Positions 26,779 to 34,940 of a stretch of DNA of 64,000 nucleotides are shown one piece after another. Numbering within the stretch: position 1 is the first letter of the stretch; each line of letters begins with the position of its first letter. A program made the translations under genes and the position numbers. This DNA comes from Haloimpatiens massiliensis (GTDB lineage: Bacteria > Bacillota > Clostridia > Clostridiales > Clostridiaceae), in contig NZ_LT854636.1 in NCBI RefSeq assembly GCF_900184255.1, positions 192,952 through 256,951 on the forward strand. Reading direction: 5' to 3'. The notes under the pieces are model-generated. The model was not told the origin of the DNA and did not search any database. It saw only the letters and a list, made by a program, of their open reading frames with translations.

Positions 26779-26866
26779 AATGTTATGAAAATTTCTTAAA
26801 AATAGCTATATCATCTATATTTTGCTCATTTTTAAGCTAAAAACCACAACATATTGTGGTTAAACC

Positions 26867-26945
26867 CTATTTTTTCTTCTCAGAACTACAATTCGTCATC
26901 AGTACTACCGTCTCAACATGGGTGGAGTTGATGGAATTGATGTCT
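26867..26945 (-). pseudogene. 3'-end relic of a TrmA/RlmD-type methyltransferase gene (att-like copy 1)
   Basis: The minus strand reads STHVETVVLMTNCSSEKKK and a stop, the usual C-terminus of TrmA/RlmD-family uracil methyltransferases, without the rest of the gene. The same motif ends the intact gene at 29528 and the relics at 39580 and 44774, all in the same orientation. The shared core in plus-strand sense is GTCTCMACATG. It is interpreted as a displaced gene end left by site-specific insertion. Confidence 0.6.
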
Positions 26946-26972
26946 TGGGCTGCTTTTTTTAACCTTACGTTT

Positions 26973-27262
26973 ACGGGAACATGCCAATGGGTTTTTGGCT
27001 GATTTTTGAAAAACCGCCGTTCACGGGAACATATCCACGGAAAACTTATTTATGGAAACATATTCACGATATTTGCGTTGTGGGCAACATATTAACAGCA
27101 GCAAACTGAAATTTCTTACCTTATCCATCAGTTTCCCAAGCCATCTTGGATTGAGAGTTTAATAGTGATGTCCTTAGTGGACTTTTAAAGCTTATGTTCG
27201 TAGAAACATATCCCTGTGATTTCAGCTGTCTTTTGAAAAACTGAGGTATAAAGGAACATATC
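26973..27262. repeat. Degenerate duplicated repeat around GGGAACATATCC
   Basis: Six copies of a motif like ACGGGAACATATCCACGG occur at about 26973, 27022, 27051, 27080, 27199 and 27251. Two longer units of roughly 64 bases (26973-27036 and 27200-27262) both contain GCTG.YTTTTGAAAAAC between two such motifs. A related motif forms the loop side of the terminator at 29429-29460. Function unknown. Confidence 0.45.
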
Positions 27263-27357
27263 TATTACATTCTTTATAAAAAGATGATACATCATGACTA
27301 TAACTACAAACACAGAGTATAATAATTTTAACAAAATTCAGTTTAATTAAATATAAT

Positions 27358-28095
27358 TTAATCTGCATCACTGTTCATTCTTTTACTAAATATCAATACT
27401 GCTAAAATAAAAATTACAGTTGCATATCCTATTACCCACCAAAGATGTGGAAACATTCCACTATAGTTACCTGCAAGTGCCGATTTACCAGCATCAACTG
27501 CATGAACAAAGGGGAGTGCATAAGCAACCTGTTTAAAAGTTCCACCGACTAAATTTAAATCGAACCATGTTCCAGATAGCCATGCGGCAAGATTTGTAAG
27601 TAAAGCACCACAAACTCCCCCAACTTGTTTATCTGTAAGTAAACTTCCTGCCAATAACCCAATTCCTATAAAAAGAATGGATGTTGGAATGAGTACAATA
27701 AATACAATCAATACATTAACGCTAATTTTAAGTCCAAGGAAAAATGCTGCAATAAAACAAATAGCACTCTGCACTATTGCAAATGGCAAAAGTGGAAGTG
27801 AATAACCAAGTATAAAATTAGCTCCAGTAAGTGGAGATGAGAATAATCTCATTAAAAATGATGTACTTCTATCTTTTGCAATAAGCATTCCAGAAAATGT
27901 TGATATAAATGAAAATCCAAAAACAGCAATTCCTGGCACAAGATTTTCGATTTCAAATAAACTTACTGGGACATTAGACTGAATAATAGAAAGTAAAAAC
28001 AATATAGCCAATGGAAATCCTATACCGAAAGCTAAGTTTAAAGGATCCCTTAAAATTTCCTTAGCATTTCGTGAAGCAAACGCTAATGTTTTCAT
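27358..28095 (-). CDS. ABC-2 type transporter permease
   Basis: 245 aa with six membrane segments, the standard ABC-2 permease plan: MKTLAFASRNAKEILRDPLN, then TM1, an extracellular loop, a cluster of four helices and a final TM near residue 225. The motif 'SGMLIAKDRSTSFLMRLFSSP' is the conserved cytoplasmic coupling region. The start overlaps the ATPase gene by 4 bases. With it, this makes an exporter of the drug or lantibiotic-immunity type. Substrate unknown. It is the last gene of a three-gene operon controlled by an AbrB-like protein. Confidence 0.87.
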   Translation of the reverse strand: MKTLAFASRNAKEILRDPLNLAFGIGFPLAILFLLSIIQSNVPVSLFEIENLVPGIAVFGFSFISTFSGMLIAKDRSTSFLMRLFSSPLTGANFILGYSLPLLPFAIVQSAICFIAAFFLGLKISVNVLIVFIVLIPTSILFIGIGLLAGSLLTDKQVGGVCGALLTNLAAWLSGTWFDLNLVGGTFKQVAYALPFVHAVDAGKSALAGNYSGMFPHLWWVIGYATVIFILAVLIFSKRMNSDAD

Positions 28096-28826
28096 ATAGA
28101 TACACCTCCATCTGTAGAAAGAGCAATAAATGCATCTTCAAAATTTTGTGCATTTGCACATTCCATAAGTTCCCTAGCTGTACCGACTGCTTTTAGTTTG
28201 CCTTTTGTCATAATACCAATCCTATCTGATAGAGCTTCAGTTTCTTCCAAATAATGTGTTGTGAGAATAATAGTAATTTTACCTTTTAATTCTTTTACCA
28301 TAGTCCAAAGTTCACGTCTGGCGATGACATCAAGACCAAGGGTAGGTTCATCAAGAAATAAAATCTTCGGGTTAGAAATAAGAGACATTGCAATGCTTAG
28401 CCTTCTCTGCCAACCTCCTGATAATGTCTTCGCTTTACTTTTTGCTATTTCCGCAAGTCCAAAACTTTCAATTATCTCATCAGCTTTTCTTATAGCATCT
28501 TTTTTGTTATTGCCGTAAACTTCAGAAATCAATTGTAAATTCTCCTTAACTGTTAAATTTGGTGCAACTGCTGTTTCTTGCGGAGACACAGCTATTTTTT
28601 CTTTTACAGCAAAGGGATTTTTAACTATGCTATCTCCAAGTAGTATTGCATCACCACTTGTTGGGCTACACAAACATGAAAGCATTTTAATTGTTGTTGT
28701 TTTTCCGGCTCCATTTGTACCTAGCAATGAAAATAATTCTCCTTCTTTAATAGATAAATTAAGCTTGTTTAATGCTACTTTTTCTTTGTACTTTTTTTCA
28801 AGGTCTATGGTTCTTATCGCAATCAT
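28092..28826 (-). CDS. ABC transporter ATP-binding protein
   Basis: 244 aa. Walker A is LLGTNGAGKTTTIKMLSCL, Q-loop AVSPQETAVAP, signature LSGGWQRRLSIAMSL (Trp replaces the common Gln/Met), Walker B ILFLDEPTLGLD and the H-loop 'LTTHYLEE'. This is the DrrA/NatA-like class that pairs with ABC-2 permeases. It overlaps both neighbours by 4 bases. It provides the energy for the exporter formed with the 245-aa permease. Confidence 0.93.
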   Translation of the reverse strand: MIAIRTIDLEKKYKEKVALNKLNLSIKEGELFSLLGTNGAGKTTTIKMLSCLCSPTSGDAILLGDSIVKNPFAVKEKIAVSPQETAVAPNLTVKENLQLISEVYGNNKKDAIRKADEIIESFGLAEIAKSKAKTLSGGWQRRLSIAMSLISNPKILFLDEPTLGLDVIARRELWTMVKELKGKITIILTTHYLEETEALSDRIGIMTKGKLKAVGTARELMECANAQNFEDAFIALSTDGGVSI

Positions 28827-29152
28827 TTACCTTCATCCTCCATCTTACTAACATTTTTTATTCCTTTTGCAAATTCAGTCAAATGTTCATTATTTTCGTT
28901 ATTTTCATTTCTATCAGGCTTATATTTACCGCTAAATATTTCATCAGCCATTTTATCAAAGTAATCAAGTCTCTGAATAGCTATTCCTCTTTCTACATCT
29001 GCGAGTAAAAGAAGTGTATCATCTGGTTCTATATTAAACATCTCCCGTACCTCTTTTGGAATCACTATCTGTCCCTTAGCCCCTACCTTTACAGAACCCA
29101 TATACTTATCTTGTTTGTCATTTTCTCGTTTTTCCTTATTGTTATTTTTCAT
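28823..29152 (-). CDS. AbrB/SpoVT-type DNA-binding protein
   Basis: 109 aa. After a charged Asn/Lys-rich start, residues about 19-65 are a swapped-hairpin AbrB domain: GSVKVGAKGQIVIPKEVREM and 'FNIEPDDTLLLL'. The tail is acidic and Asn-rich. As first gene of the operon, overlapping the ATPase gene by 4 bases, it is most likely the operon's own transcription factor. A perfect consensus promoter with an inverted repeat sits directly upstream. Confidence 0.88.
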   Translation of the reverse strand: MKNNNKEKRENDKQDKYMGSVKVGAKGQIVIPKEVREMFNIEPDDTLLLLADVERGIAIQRLDYFDKMADEIFSGKYKPDRNENNENNEHLTEFAKGIKNVSKMEDEGK

Positions 29153-29194
29153 ATAATATATCTCCTTTCTTAAAGGGTATGTTAAGTCATACGT

Positions 29195-29241
29195 GTTATA
29201 CTTGTATAACTAATTATACTTAAGTAATCATTTCATGTCAA
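29195..29241 (-). promoter_or_regulatory. Consensus sigma-A promoter and operator of the AbrB-ABC operon
   Basis: On the minus strand, TTGACA (29236-29241), a 17-base spacer and TATAAT (29213-29218) form a perfect vegetative promoter. Immediately downstream, GTTATAC-TT-GTATAAC (29195-29210, plus-strand reading) is a 7+7 inverted repeat in the early transcribed region, a good place for autorepression by the AbrB-like protein. Confidence 0.75.
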
Positions 29242-29245
29242 TAAA

Positions 29246-29291
29246 AAAGTAGGAGTTATCATAGAGTTTTTTCTACGAATTCTCCTACTTT
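29246..29291 (-). terminator. Hairpin terminator upstream of the AbrB promoter
   Basis: AAAGTAGGAG (29246-29255) pairs exactly with CTCCTACTTT (29282-29291). The minus-strand T-run that follows reaches the -35 box of the AbrB promoter. It insulates the operon from leftward read-through. Confidence 0.8.
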
Positions 29292-29428
29292 ATGAAGAAT
29301 TTTACTTAATTGCTAAAGAACTTCTTATATTTTGTTACATCCATCCCATCTTCTCAACCCTACGAATTTATCTATTCTGTCTCCTCAACCCTACCTAATT
29401 TCAGACTTATTTTACCACAAAAAAACAT

Positions 29429-29460
29429 CCTCGATATGTTTCCATGAACACATATCGAGG
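29429..29460 (-). terminator. Terminator of the methyltransferase gene
   Basis: An 11-bp perfect stem CCTCGATATGT / ACATATCGAGG with a 10-base loop, followed on the minus strand by TGTTTTTTTGTGG. The loop/stem sequence resembles the degenerate repeats at 26973-27262. Confidence 0.8.
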
Positions 29461-29527
29461 GCTTAGGTTGAGTGGACAGATTTACTTTCATTTTATGAAA
29501 CCCAGTATTTTCAAGGCTTTCCGAGCT

Positions 29528-30865
29528 TTACTTTCTAGACATCAAGACAACTGTCTCCACATGCGCCGTCATAGCAAACATGTCCACCGGCCATGCCTCC
29601 TTGGCTATATAGCCCTTCTTATTCATATACTTAAGGTCTCTTGCTAAGGTTTCTGGGTTACAGGAGATGTACACCACCCTTTTGGGACCCATCTTCACTA
29701 TAGAATCCATAAATTTTTCGGTGCTACCACTTCTTGGAGGATCCATAATAACTACATCTGCACTTTCACCTCTACATGCCATGTCTTCCATAAATTCTCC
29801 AGCATCACCTGCATAGAATGTGACATTATTAATTTTATTTCTCTTTGCATTAAAAATAGCATCCCTTACAGCATCGCCATTTAATTCAACTCCAATAACC
29901 TTCTTTGCATGTTTACTTGCTATAAGTCCAATTGTACCAATGCCACAATAGGCATCAATAACCTTTTCCTTTCCTGTAAGCTCTGCAAGCTCAATGGCTT
30001 TTTCATAAAGAACTTGAGTTTGGATAGGGTTAACTTGATAAAAAGAACGTGACGAAATCCTAAAAGTACACCCTAAAAGCACATCTTCAATATAGCCTTT
30101 ACCATATATGACCTGCTCCCTATCTCCAAGAACCATACTGGTGCTTTTATTATTTATATTTAGTACAATAGTGGTTATCTCTGGATGCAATTTACGAAGC
30201 GCCTTTACAAAGTTATTTTTAGATGGAAATCTTGTGCATGCCACCACTAAAACTACCATAATCTCGCCAGTTGAGAATCCTTTTCTTATTAGCACATGCC
30301 TTAAAAGTCCCTCTCTTTTATCCTCATCATAAGGATTTATTTTAAAGGACTTTAAAAGTCCACGAATAGAAACAATTATTTCATCTGCTTTTCTGTCTTC
30401 AATATAACATTTTTCCACAGGTATTACCTTGTGAGTTCCTGCCTTGTATATTCCAGAAATTATATTTCCACTTTTCTCTCTATGAAATACTGCATGAACC
30501 TTATTTCTATAATTATAAGGATTCTTCATTCCTATTACAGGATGTACATATATATTTTTTCCTAACAATTTTTTAACTTCAATTTCTTTATCTTTTAACT
30601 GTTTTTCATAAGGTATATGCAAATTTTCACATGCTCCACATTCCTTGTATTTCGGACATACTACTTGCTTGTTCTCTTTTGAATTTAATTCTTTTTCTTT
30701 TACCTTAGTATTTTTTTTGCATATTGTTTTATTATTCTCTCTAGTGGTTTTATTATTACCTCTATCAGCTTTATTATTATCTCTAATAGTTTTATTATTA
30801 TTTCTAGTAGTTTTATTGCTACCTCTAGTAGCTTTATTGTTATCTCTAGTGGTTTTATTTTTCAT
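29528..30865 (-). CDS. TrmA/RlmD family RNA (uracil-5-)-methyltransferase
   Basis: 445 aa. Transfers a methyl group from SAM to C5 of a uridine in rRNA or tRNA. After a low-complexity N-terminus come the Fe-S cysteines of the family (VCPKYKECGAC), the SAM motif KVIDAYCGIGTIGLIASKHA at about residue 300, and the nucleophile Cys in VVYISCNPETLARDLKYM. The C-terminus is THVETVVLMSRK-like (AHVETVVLMSRK). Its first ~50 residues are tandem NNKTTR-type heptads, absent from usual family members. An AGGAGAA site precedes the ATG. Its 3' end is the probable attachment target discussed elsewhere. Confidence 0.88.
   Translation of the reverse strand: MKNKTTRDNNKATRGSNKTTRNNNKTIRDNNKADRGNNKTTRENNKTICKKNTKVKEKELNSKENKQVVCPKYKECGACENLHIPYEKQLKDKEIEVKKLLGKNIYVHPVIGMKNPYNYRNKVHAVFHREKSGNIISGIYKAGTHKVIPVEKCYIEDRKADEIIVSIRGLLKSFKINPYDEDKREGLLRHVLIRKGFSTGEIMVVLVVACTRFPSKNNFVKALRKLHPEITTIVLNINNKSTSMVLGDREQVIYGKGYIEDVLLGCTFRISSRSFYQVNPIQTQVLYEKAIELAELTGKEKVIDAYCGIGTIGLIASKHAKKVIGVELNGDAVRDAIFNAKRNKINNVTFYAGDAGEFMEDMACRGESADVVIMDPPRSGSTEKFMDSIVKMGPKRVVYISCNPETLARDLKYMNKKGYIAKEAWPVDMFAMTAHVETVVLMSRK
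30727..30860 (-). repeat. 21-bp tandem repeats coding for NNKTTR heptads
   Basis: Six to seven imperfect copies of a 21-base unit (plus-strand sense around CTAGTGGTTTTATTATT) encode heptads such as RDNNKTT, RGSNKTT and RENNKTI at the start of the methyltransferase. The repeats keep the reading frame. They look like a slippage-prone region that could vary in copy number between strains. Confidence 0.8.
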
Positions 30866-31248
30866 ACAAGCATTTCTCCTATTTTTGTAATTACATTTTT
30901 ATTTACACTTATTTTAAGTCTGGATACTTCTTAAATTTTATCAATTTCTATCTTCTTGTGCAAGAAAAAACCTTTTGCCAAAAGGCCAAATCGCCTTTAA
31001 CAGGATAACTTTCTTTCTAATATACTATAACGTAAATTAGAAAGAGGAGTTTTGTTGTTTATATAATCACATCACAGTATTACCCATTAAGTAACTATGT
31101 TTTTCTCACGTACAAAATAAAAGATTTATTTCTTAACCCTAAGTTTATTCCTTAATAGGATGGTATAATATTCTTAGTATTATTCTTAGTAATATTTAAT
31201 ATATTAAAATAATGCTATGAAAAAATAATCCATAATGAGGTGAAAAAA
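30866..31248. other. Divergent intergenic region with hairpin
   Basis: Lies between the divergent methyltransferase and esterase genes and must hold both promoters. A perfect 10-bp inverted repeat TCTTTCTAAT (31012-31021) / ATTAGAAAGA (31036-31045) is the only obvious structure and could be an operator or terminator. A smaller hairpin CCTTTTGCCAAAAGG is at about 30971. No gene seen. Confidence 0.5.
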
Positions 31249-31986
31249 ATGAAAGGCCATATACACAATTTAACCATCTCTGATTATGAGTGTTCATTAT
31301 ATCTTCCCTCAGAATACTACACAAGCCATAAAAATTATCCTGTTGTATATATAAATGGGGATTCTATAGAACAAGAATTTATGGAAGATATAGAACCCCA
31401 CTTTGGTGCGGACTATGGCGAATTTATACTTTTAGGCATTCAGTCAAAAAACTGGAATAAGGATTTTACCCCATGGCCTGCTAAGCCTCTAACAAAAAAG
31501 GGCGAGTCTTTTGAAGGAGGTGCCCTAGATTATCTTAATGTTCTTACAAATACTATTAAGCCATTTATGGATGAGCACTATAAAACAAAACCTGAACCTT
31601 CAAATACTGCACTTATTGGATATTCTTTAGGAGGACTTGTTTCATTATACGCTCTTTATAACTTTGGAGCCTTTGGTAAAATAGGAAGCCTCTCTGGTTC
31701 ATTGTGGTATGATGATTGGATAGAATTTATGAATTCTCATACACCTGTAAATGTCTCTGCAAAGGTATATATGTCTCTTGGCAAAGTGGAGGAGAAAAGC
31801 CGCAATAAACGTATGGCTAAAGTAGGAAGTTGTACCCGCGAAGCATTTGAGATATTAGAAAAGCAACTTTCATTTAAAGAAAATATTACACTTGACTGGA
31901 ATGAGGGTGGGCATTTTACAAAAATACCCTATAGATTTAAAAAAGCATTATTATGGCTTATGAAAGACATGCATAAATTTATGTAA
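31249..31986 (+). CDS. Alpha/beta-hydrolase of the putative esterase (EstD/Fes-like) family
   Basis: About 245 aa from the ATG at 31249; the GTG at 31240 is part of the GAGGTG ribosome binding site. The nucleophile elbow is LIGYSLGGLVSLYALYNFG. The catalytic His is in WNEGGHFTKIPYRF, and an acidic residue follows the late strand VYMSLGKVEE. This matches the 'putative esterase' family (esterase D, enterochelin esterase-like). No signal peptide, so cytosolic. It is monocistronic. The natural ester is unknown; siderophore or acyl-ester hydrolysis are possible. Confidence 0.82.
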   Translation: MKGHIHNLTISDYECSLYLPSEYYTSHKNYPVVYINGDSIEQEFMEDIEPHFGADYGEFILLGIQSKNWNKDFTPWPAKPLTKKGESFEGGALDYLNVLTNTIKPFMDEHYKTKPEPSNTALIGYSLGGLVSLYALYNFGAFGKIGSLSGSLWYDDWIEFMNSHTPVNVSAKVYMSLGKVEEKSRNKRMAKVGSCTREAFEILEKQLSFKENITLDWNEGGHFTKIPYRFKKALLWLMKDMHKFM

Positions 31987-32040
31987 ATTAAATTTATGCA
32001 TTCTTCCATATAAGTCATGTAAATATTTTATATCTAATTT

Positions 32041-32365
32041 ATCTAAGGATTAACCCACAATAAGTATTACATTGCTTGAATTATGAAATTTCTCTGGAAT
32101 GAGTTGCATAAGAAGCGAAGGAACTATTTAAATTTAATTTTAGAAATTCTTCTTTTAGACAGATAAAATTATCGTAAGCCTGGCAAGGACGCCAGGCTAG
32201 CGAACCTGAGGCAGGACGCTGAATGTGAGCGTTAGATAATTTTATATGGCTAAAAGATTAGAATTTCTTAAATTAAATTTATTGTTCCAAGCTCTTATGC
32301 AAGTCATGGAGGAGAAATTTCATAATTCCATTACATTCTACCTTATTGTGGGTTAATCATCTAAG
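32041..32365. repeat. MITE-like palindromic element, copy 2, with target duplication
   Basis: The element is 32048-32358 (311 bp), flanked by ATCTAAG at 32041-32047 and 32359-32365. It is an inverted, roughly 95% identical copy of 5953-6263. The ends read GATTAACCCACAATAAG and its complement. It lies between the 3' ends of the esterase and the two-TM protein genes. Confidence 0.92.
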
Positions 32366-32888
32366 TATATATTTTTAAGAAATACTCCGTAACATGATTA
32401 ACAATCAAATAAAATATTCCTAAATATGCCCATGAAATGACAGTAGTTTTAGCACACAACGCTATTCTATTTGTTCTCCCTTTATCACCCTTTGCTGCTA
32501 TGGATAAACACTTTGCTGCTCCACCTATACCGATAATAGTAAGTATCAAACTTTCAATAAATATTATTGGTATAATAAGACATGCTGCTGCAAATAACCA
32601 AGCCCACCATTCAATCTTAGATTTTTCTTCCTTCAGTATATTTAGTGCACCATATTCGTTTACCGTAAGATTGTATTCATATGCTAATTTATTTGAAACT
32701 ATATCCAAATTACATTGCTTATCCTCCACATTAAAAGATAACTTCACTTGATCTCCTAATAAAGCTCTCTTTTTCATAATAATTTTATCATCACAATACA
32801 GTAAACTTTTTCCACTAAAAGCATTATGTTTTAGCTTAATTATATGTTTTATATCATCATTATTAAGTTCCCAACATACTATCTTCAT
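32361..32888 (-). CDS. Small membrane protein with N-terminal beta-domain
   Basis: About 175 aa from the ATG at 32888; AGGAGA of the upstream ATG is its ribosome binding site. The first ~85 residues look like a beta-sandwich ('IIKLKHNAFSGKSLLYCDDK', reminiscent of FAIM-type domains). Two to three hydrophobic segments follow (about 97-135 and 150-172). I do not recognise the family with confidence. It follows the LTA-synthase-like gene after 20 bases on the same strand and may be co-expressed as a cell-surface accessory. Its stop codon abuts MITE copy 2, whose right duplication overlaps the gene end. Confidence 0.6.
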   Translation of the reverse strand: MKIVCWELNNDDIKHIIKLKHNAFSGKSLLYCDDKIIMKKRALLGDQVKLSFNVEDKQCNLDIVSNKLAYEYNLTVNEYGALNILKEEKSKIEWWAWLFAAACLIIPIIFIESLILTIIGIGGAAKCLSIAAKGDKGRTNRIALCAKTTVISWAYLGIFYLIVNHVTEYFLKIYT

Positions 32889-32908
32889 GCCGATTCTCCT
32901 CATTAAAA

Positions 32909-34783
32909 TTATTTTTTATCAAAATAATTGCTCCTTATTAACTTATCTCCTAAATCTATTGTTTTAAGTGTTTGCTCCTCTTCTTCTTTAGTACCTTTTC
33001 CAATAAATTTACGAGTGGCTAAAAATGTATAATTTTTATTAGTCTTAACTAAGATACGTCCCATAGCAGTATGACTAAAATCTTTTTCTTCTATTCCCAT
33101 TAAATATGCTATGGTTGGCATAATATCTAGCTGACCACCATTTATATTTATAACTTCACCTTTTGAACCTTTACTATATACTATAAATGGAACCTTCATA
33201 TTTTTCTCTGCCCACCATGAATCTGAAGGCTTTATTTTTGAAATTTCATCTTGATAAAATTTATGAACACCAGTATGATCCCCAGTAATAACTACTACTG
33301 TGTTATCTAAACCAATCTCTTTATCTATATTTTCTAAAAATAATCCAATATGTTTATCTGTATAATGAAATGCTTGAAAACTTGCACCTAATTTAGTTCC
33401 TCTAAATCTTTTTTCTAAATTCAGTTCCTTTAGGTTACTTGGTAAATCAAAAGGACAATGACTTGTTAATGTAACCATAAAAGTATAAAAAGGCTTCTTT
33501 TGTTTTGATATCATTGGTACAACTTGTTTTAAATAAGTTCCATCACTAATTCCTAGTCCTATAAACTCATCTCCCTTAAAAGAAGATTCATCAATACACT
33601 TATTAAAACCTATGGAATATAGCGCTTGCATCCAATTCCAATAGGCTCCCTTATCTGGATGTATCGCCAAGCTTGAATATCCTCTATTTTCCAATAAATT
33701 TGGTAAAGAATTATACTTATTTGCTGGGTAACGGAAAAAAGTACTTCCACTCCTTACAGGTGAAACAGATGTATTAATCATTAAATCACAATCGGAACTT
33801 GTTCCATTCCAAACCTGCTCATAAACATTAGGAAAATACATACTATCCTTTAAAAGTTTATTTATATTAGGAGTAATCTCTTGTCCATTTATTTTCTTCC
33901 CTATCATAAAGCTTTCTAACGATTCTACTTGCAAAACAATTAAATTTTTACCCTTAAACATACCTTTATACTTATTATCTGGTAAGTTTTCTTGTTTTTT
34001 ATCATACCACTGTTTAATTTCTTTCTTTTCGCTATCTGATAAAACATATTCTTTGCACTCATCAAAATACACGAAAATGTCGTTAATATGATATCCTATT
34101 GGACCAAGATTTGATAAAGTTTGATTAGGAGACCAACTTCCCTTCCAAATTCTTTGATTTTCAAATCCTCTCCCATAAACATCTACCTTATAATGGTCAT
34201 AAACCACATAAGTAATGGATATTGTAAGAACAAAAATAAATAGAAATACATTTCTTTCTACATTTTTATATAATTTTTTATTTCTTACCGCTAAGAATAT
34301 AAAAAATACTATGTCAATTATAAAAACTAAATCAATTGTATGAAACATAGACGCAATGGAGCCACCTAAATTATCTAGATTGGCAAACTGCTTTAATAAA
34401 TGAGGAGATAAATAAGAGGAATATCCTCTGTAATACCATATATCTGATACGAATAATATTGTAATAATAATATCTAAAACTATTAAACTCCAAATATGCC
34501 CTCTGCCCTTAAACATAAAAGATATGGATAAAAACATTGCAATAAAAGCTAATTGCAAAATTATCGGTGGAACACTCATAAATGCGTGTATAACATCAAT
34601 CTTAGAAGCATTTACACTTGGTACAATACATATAAAAAATAATCCTTTGATCATTAATGCTAAAAGAACATATTGAAAAAAAATATCACCTTTCAGTTGC
34701 TGCATATTCTTCTGCAAATAAACCCATAAACTTTTCTTTACAGGATGTTTTAAGTTCATTTGTATATCATTCACATACTTCAC
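32909..34783 (-). CDS. LTA synthase family sulfatase/phosphotransferase
   Basis: 624 aa, the usual LtaS size. Five membrane helices in the first ~210 residues precede an extracellular sulfatase-fold domain. Metal and catalytic residues are present: Glu in LIVLQVESLESFMI, the nucleophile Thr in VWNGTSSDCDLM and the Asp-His pair in VVVITGDHTG. Such enzymes polymerise glycerol phosphate from phosphatidylglycerol into lipoteichoic acid, or prime it. It is the first of two genes transcribed leftwards. It could be the main LTA synthase or one of several paralogues in the genome. Confidence 0.9.
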   Translation of the reverse strand: MKYVNDIQMNLKHPVKKSLWVYLQKNMQQLKGDIFFQYVLLALMIKGLFFICIVPSVNASKIDVIHAFMSVPPIILQLAFIAMFLSISFMFKGRGHIWSLIVLDIIITILFVSDIWYYRGYSSYLSPHLLKQFANLDNLGGSIASMFHTIDLVFIIDIVFFIFLAVRNKKLYKNVERNVFLFIFVLTISITYVVYDHYKVDVYGRGFENQRIWKGSWSPNQTLSNLGPIGYHINDIFVYFDECKEYVLSDSEKKEIKQWYDKKQENLPDNKYKGMFKGKNLIVLQVESLESFMIGKKINGQEITPNINKLLKDSMYFPNVYEQVWNGTSSDCDLMINTSVSPVRSGSTFFRYPANKYNSLPNLLENRGYSSLAIHPDKGAYWNWMQALYSIGFNKCIDESSFKGDEFIGLGISDGTYLKQVVPMISKQKKPFYTFMVTLTSHCPFDLPSNLKELNLEKRFRGTKLGASFQAFHYTDKHIGLFLENIDKEIGLDNTVVVITGDHTGVHKFYQDEISKIKPSDSWWAEKNMKVPFIVYSKGSKGEVININGGQLDIMPTIAYLMGIEEKDFSHTAMGRILVKTNKNYTFLATRKFIGKGTKEEEEQTLKTIDLGDKLIRSNYFDKK

Positions 34784-34940
34784 TCCTAACTATATCTCAT
34801 GTCCAAATCCCTCTAAGCACAAACATAACTATCCTTCACAAACTATTATATAAAATTACATTTTGCCATTTGATAATACAGTAAATGTAGCAAAAGACTT
34901 TTTGGTTTACTATTGCATCTAAATAATTATGTATACTTAT

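Larger units (their letters stand above)
25826..27357. other. 1.5-kb gene-free stretch filled with relics and repeats
   Basis: Contents that I can support: a 38-codon phosphopantetheinyl-transferase relic (25892-26008), an 11-bp inverted repeat pair (26328-26438), a hairpin (26736-26778), a methyltransferase 3'-end relic (26867-26945) and a degenerate duplicated repeat (26973-27262). No complete gene is visible. Confidence 0.6.

Noticed and set aside
26614..26799. 61-codon plus-strand frame in the 1.5-kb gap
   Set aside because: No ribosome binding site, no recognisable pattern, and it contains the hairpin at 26736-26778.
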